From NCBI GenBank assembly GCA_937934635.1, contig CALGZD010000148.1, positions 1 through 8,329 of the forward strand: 8,329 nt of DNA. The letters run 5' to 3'. The translations under genes were made by a program, and so were the position numbers. Of this stretch, positions 5,988-8,329 are shown piece by piece (position 1 is the first letter of the stretch; each line of letters begins with the position of its first letter). The stretch comes from an uncultured Deinococcales bacterium (GTDB lineage Bacteria; Deinococcota; Deinococci; Deinococcales; Trueperaceae). Below the pieces are notes generated by a model that saw only the letters and a program-made list of their open reading frames with translations, made no database searches and had not been told where the DNA came from.

Positions 5988-6124
5988 ATCCCCCCTAGCC
6001 CCCCTTTGAGAAAGTGGGGAATAAAGACTAAACATAAGTCTCCCTTTTTTAAAGGAAGATTTAGAGGGATTCGGTTTTAAAGGCAAAATCCTCCCTAGCC
6101 CCCCTTAATAAGAGGGGGGAATAA
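5978..6124. repeat. C/G-rich palindromic repeat cluster between pyrB and pyrC
   Basis: Three related units fill the gap. Unit 1 (about 5985-6023) reads TAAATCCCCCCTAG then a hairpin CCCC-C-CTTT/AAAG-T-GGGG (5999-6019). Unit 2 (about 6038-6071) is the same type in reverse orientation, ending AGAGGGATT. Unit 3 (about 6085-6124) has hairpin CCCCC-CTT/AAG-A-GGGGG (6099-6118). A 29-bp direct repeat with two mismatches (5978-6006 and 6078-6106), offset by exactly 100 bp, begins in the last codons of pyrB. AGACT/AGTCT (6027-6043) pairs between units 1 and 2, so that pair can fold as a cloverleaf-like structure. Such AATCCCCCCTAGCCCCCC palindromes look like dispersed intergenic repeats known from several bacterial groups. 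No open frame or transposase. It may affect mRNA stability or pyrC expression. Confidence 0.85.
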
Positions 6125-6142
6125 CAGATACTGGAGAAAAGT

Positions 6143-7399
6143 ATGCGTATTTGTATCAAAAACGGTATTTTGGTTGATGACGGTCAAGAAGAAAAAGCAG
6201 ATTTATACCTGAAAGATGGCGTAGTAGAAGGACGTGATTTAGGTGGTGACGTTGATGAAACTTTTGATGCTGAAGGAAATATTGTTACACCTGCATTGAT
6301 TGACTTACATGCGCACCTTCGTGAACCTGGACAAGAAGCTAAAGAAGATTTACAAAGTGGTTTGAGTGCAGCAGCAACAGGTGGCTATGGAACGGTTATC
6401 TCTATGGCAAACACTAGTCCACCAGTAGATGACCCTGACGTGGTCGCCTCACTCATTGCGAAAGCTGAGGCTATTGGTCAGGCGCGCTTACGTCCTGCTG
6501 CCACGCTCAGCAAAGCTTTAAAAGGTGAAGAGTTAACAGATTTTGCAGCCTTGAAAGATGCAGGTGCAGTCATGATTACTGATGATGGTATTCCTGTGGT
6601 CGATAGTCACCTTATGCGCCGTGCTTGTGAGTATGCTGCGGAGCTAGGCTTAGTTATACAAACGCATTCCGAAGAACCAACACTGCGAAAAAGTGGTGTT
6701 ATGAATGAAGGCGTTGTATCGCAGAGATTAGGTCTGCCAGGTAATCCTGTTGAGGCTGAGTCAATCATGATTTTTAGAGATTGTGAACTAGCACTGATGA
6801 CTGGGGCTCGAGTCCACATTGCACACATCACAACAGAGCGTGGCATGAAAGTAGTTGAGTGGTTTAAAGAACAAGGCGCACCTGTTACCGCAGAAGTTAC
6901 ACCAAATCATCTAACACTCACTGATGAGGTACTCAGCAACTTTGATCCTATCTGCAAAGTAGCACCACCTTTACGTACAGAATCAGATAGACTCTATCTT
7001 CGTAATGCAGTAAAACGTGGTGTTGTTGACAACATCGGTACTGACCATGCGCCACACACAAGAGCAGAAAAAGACCAAGACATGCTCAATGCACCGTTTG
7101 GCATCGCTAACATAGAAGTATCTTTTCCGCTTTGCTACACAAGCTTAGTTGATAATGGCGAAATGAGCCTAAATGACCTACTAGCCTTGTACCAATCAAA
7201 AGCTGCTGATGTGATGGGCTGGCAAGCACCAAGCTTAGCAACTGGACAAGCTGCCGACATAGTCGTGATTGATGTCAACAATGAAAAGCCAGTAGATGCT
7301 TCACAATTTAAGAGCAAAGCAAAGTTCAGCCCTTGGGAAGGCTTAGCACTAAAAGGTTGGCCCATCGCAACATTTGTACGAGGCAAAAGAGCTTTTTAA
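6143..7399 (+). CDS. pyrC: Dihydroorotase, class I
   Basis: Cyclises N-carbamoyl-L-aspartate to L-dihydroorotate, the step after PyrB; a zinc amidohydrolase. The 418-residue length fits class I enzymes (about 420-430), longer than the E. coli class II form. Ligands seen: H56 and H58 in DLHAHLREPG, D147/D148 in ITDDG (class I bridging Asp), H175 in QTHSEE, H228 in HIAHIT, and catalytic D301 in GTDHAPHTRAEK. Substrate-binding R60 and N90 (MANTSP) are present. The C-terminal DIVVIDVN and SKAKFSPWEG segments complete the beta-sandwich typical of the superfamily. The start has GGAG (6133-6136) at 6 bases, so pyrC is translated independently despite the long repeat-filled gap after pyrB. It appears intact and active. 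The sequence recalls Deinococcus-Thermus dihydroorotases, from memory only. Confidence 0.97.
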   Translation: MRICIKNGILVDDGQEEKADLYLKDGVVEGRDLGGDVDETFDAEGNIVTPALIDLHAHLREPGQEAKEDLQSGLSAAATGGYGTVISMANTSPPVDDPDVVASLIAKAEAIGQARLRPAATLSKALKGEELTDFAALKDAGAVMITDDGIPVVDSHLMRRACEYAAELGLVIQTHSEEPTLRKSGVMNEGVVSQRLGLPGNPVEAESIMIFRDCELALMTGARVHIAHITTERGMKVVEWFKEQGAPVTAEVTPNHLTLTDEVLSNFDPICKVAPPLRTESDRLYLRNAVKRGVVDNIGTDHAPHTRAEKDQDMLNAPFGIANIEVSFPLCYTSLVDNGEMSLNDLLALYQSKAADVMGWQAPSLATGQAADIVVIDVNNEKPVDASQFKSKAKFSPWEGLALKGWPIATFVRGKRAF

Positions 7400-7419
7400 A
7401 TTGTGTGTGGATGTTTGAA

Positions 7420-7471
7420 AAAATAAAAAAAGAAAGTGGTTGATTGATCCGACTCATCAACCATCTTTCTT
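7420..7471 (-). terminator. Hairpin terminator between convergent pyrC and lysR genes
   Basis: AAGAAAG (7430-7436) with CTTTCTT (7465-7471) and TGGTTGAT (7437-7444) with ATCAACCA (7456-7463) form a 15-bp stem with one bulged T and an 11-base loop. On the minus strand it runs into TTTTTTTATTTTTT, an ideal terminator for the LysR gene. On the plus strand, 30 bases after the pyrC stop, the exit is only CTTTCTTTG, so it may work for pyrC less efficiently. Confidence 0.85.
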
Positions 7472-7677
7472 TGAGTCCGGTGTAGCATAGATAATATATC
7501 TTACGATTTCTTTCCAAATTCTTAATTTAGGTGAAGGAATCTTAATAGTTCGGTCTAAGTCCAAAGATGCTTTTTGATTTCTTGCTAACTATTAGCGTAT
7601 ATCTGTATATCTACCTGTCTGCCATACATTCCCTATAAATCCTAAAAACCAACTTCATTTAAAAATCACTCAAAACA

Positions 7678-8329
7678 TTAAGTTTTCATTTGTTGTTTTG
7701 TAAATTCCACAAACTGCCTCAAAAGCTGTGAACACAGCTCGAGCTCAGGATGCAACATACTAAACGGTCTTTTGAACCCTTCCGCCTCAATAGGTAAAGC
7801 AACAAGCAAACCAGAATCACATTCACGCTGTACAGCTAGCTTTGAAAGAAATGCAGCACCATAGCCCTGAAGCACAGCTTCTTTTACTGTATCGACACCA
7901 GTAGCAACGAGTGAAGTTTCAAGCTGTACATCTAGGTCTTTGAGAGCATTATCTACAACTGCACGTGTACCTGAACCAATCTCACGCCGAATCGTTGGCA
8001 AGTTATCAAGGTCTTGAGCAGTGACAAGGCTTTGCCCTGCAAGAGAGTGTGAAGGTTGGAGCGTAAGTACAATCTCATCGTAACCAATGATGCTTCGTTC
8101 AAAATTCGGCGTTTTTACAGGTCCTTCTATAAAGGCAATATCTGCCTCACCTGTTCGCATGAGTGCAACCGCATCTTTGGTGTTCTGCGTGAGTAGATTG
8201 ATGTCTAACTTTGGATAGCTTTCGTGAAACTGCGTAAGTAGTTTTGGTAATAAATACAGTGCAATGGTCATACTTGCTGTAATACGTAAATGCCCTTCTG
8301 CACCTTCTTGAAGTTCTTGAACTAGTGTT
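7678..8329 (-). CDS. LysR-type transcriptional regulator, effector-binding domain (N-terminus outside window)
   Basis: The reading frame is open to the right edge (217 residues present of about 300 usual). An ATG at 8271 is internal: the frame upstream reads ELQEGAEGHLRITAS, the normal junction between the HTH linker and the LysR substrate domain. Family features: GHLRITASMTIALYLLPKLL, GEADIAFIEGP, and REIGSGTRAVVDNAL, the last with the SGTR motif seen in CysL/YeiE-like regulators. The domain should bind a small effector and control DNA binding by the missing N-terminal helix-turn-helix. The regulated gene is probably divergently placed to the right, outside the window. No RBS or promoter can be assessed. 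It ends 206 bases from the shared terminator, in a stretch where I see nothing else. Confidence 0.9.
   Translation of the reverse strand, partial: TLVQELQEGAEGHLRITASMTIALYLLPKLLTQFHESYPKLDINLLTQNTKDAVALMRTGEADIAFIEGPVKTPNFERSIIGYDEIVLTLQPSHSLAGQSLVTAQDLDNLPTIRREIGSGTRAVVDNALKDLDVQLETSLVATGVDTVKEAVLQGYGAAFLSKLAVQRECDSGLLVALPIEAEGFKRPFSMLHPELELCSQLLRQFVEFTKQQMKT

Noticed and set aside
8269..8271. ATG at 8271 as start of the LysR protein
   Set aside because: The frame continues in family sequence (GHLRITAS) to the window edge, so this Met is internal and the gene is truncated by the window.

Overview
This is bacterial DNA, AT-rich by eye, holding one complete pyrimidine operon (pyrR-pyrB-pyrC) with a detailed leader, a lipoprotein subtilisin-like protease, and two genes cut by the window edges: a TPR/HD-GYP phosphodiesterase on the left and a LysR-type regulator on the right. 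The pyrR-pyrB-pyrC order, the class I PyrC and the TPR-coiled coil-HD-GYP architecture remind me most of the Deinococcus-Thermus phylum (Deinococcota). The base composition would be low for that group, so I hold the assignment at about even odds. The lipobox points to a cell with bacterial lipoprotein processing.

Layout. 1-1707 (-): N-terminal 569 codons of a cytoplasmic TPR protein ending in an HD-GYP c-di-GMP phosphodiesterase domain. 1711-2368: intergenic DNA with several interleaved inverted repeats, possibly a structured RNA, and the protease terminator. 2369-3727 (-): secreted S8 peptidase with lipobox, prodomain, four perfect GLWAGG repeats and an intact catalytic triad. 3728-4220: divergent intergenic region with a candidate protease promoter, inverted repeats and a 12-bp tandem repeat. 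4221-4422: the pyr promoter and leader. 4423-7399 (+): pyrR, pyrB (stop/start overlap of one base) and pyrC, with about 155 bp of palindromic C/G-rich repeats between pyrB and pyrC. 7420-7471: a hairpin between convergent pyrC and lysR. 7678-8329 (-): effector-binding domain of a LysR regulator whose DNA-binding end lies outside.

The most informative region is the pyr leader. A sigma-70-like promoter is followed, from near the predicted transcript start, by a textbook PyrR-binding RNA hairpin. The 3' strand of that hairpin is also a strong Shine-Dalgarno (AAGGAG) for a 41-codon leader ORF that runs straight through an intrinsic terminator and stops on the pyrR start codon (ATGA overlap). This suggests that UMP-bound PyrR blocks leader translation and lets the terminator form. 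When pyrimidines are scarce, ribosomes would translate through the terminator and re-initiate on pyrR. PyrR, PyrB and PyrC would then be made together: PyrR as sensor, PyrB making carbamoyl aspartate and PyrC closing it to dihydroorotate. From memory, a model of this type was proposed for the Thermus pyr cluster, so the mechanism may be a relative of that and not wholly new.

Short in-register tandem duplications recur (18 bp x4 in the protease, 12 bp x4 before the pyr promoter, 12 bp x2 at the start of pyrB).
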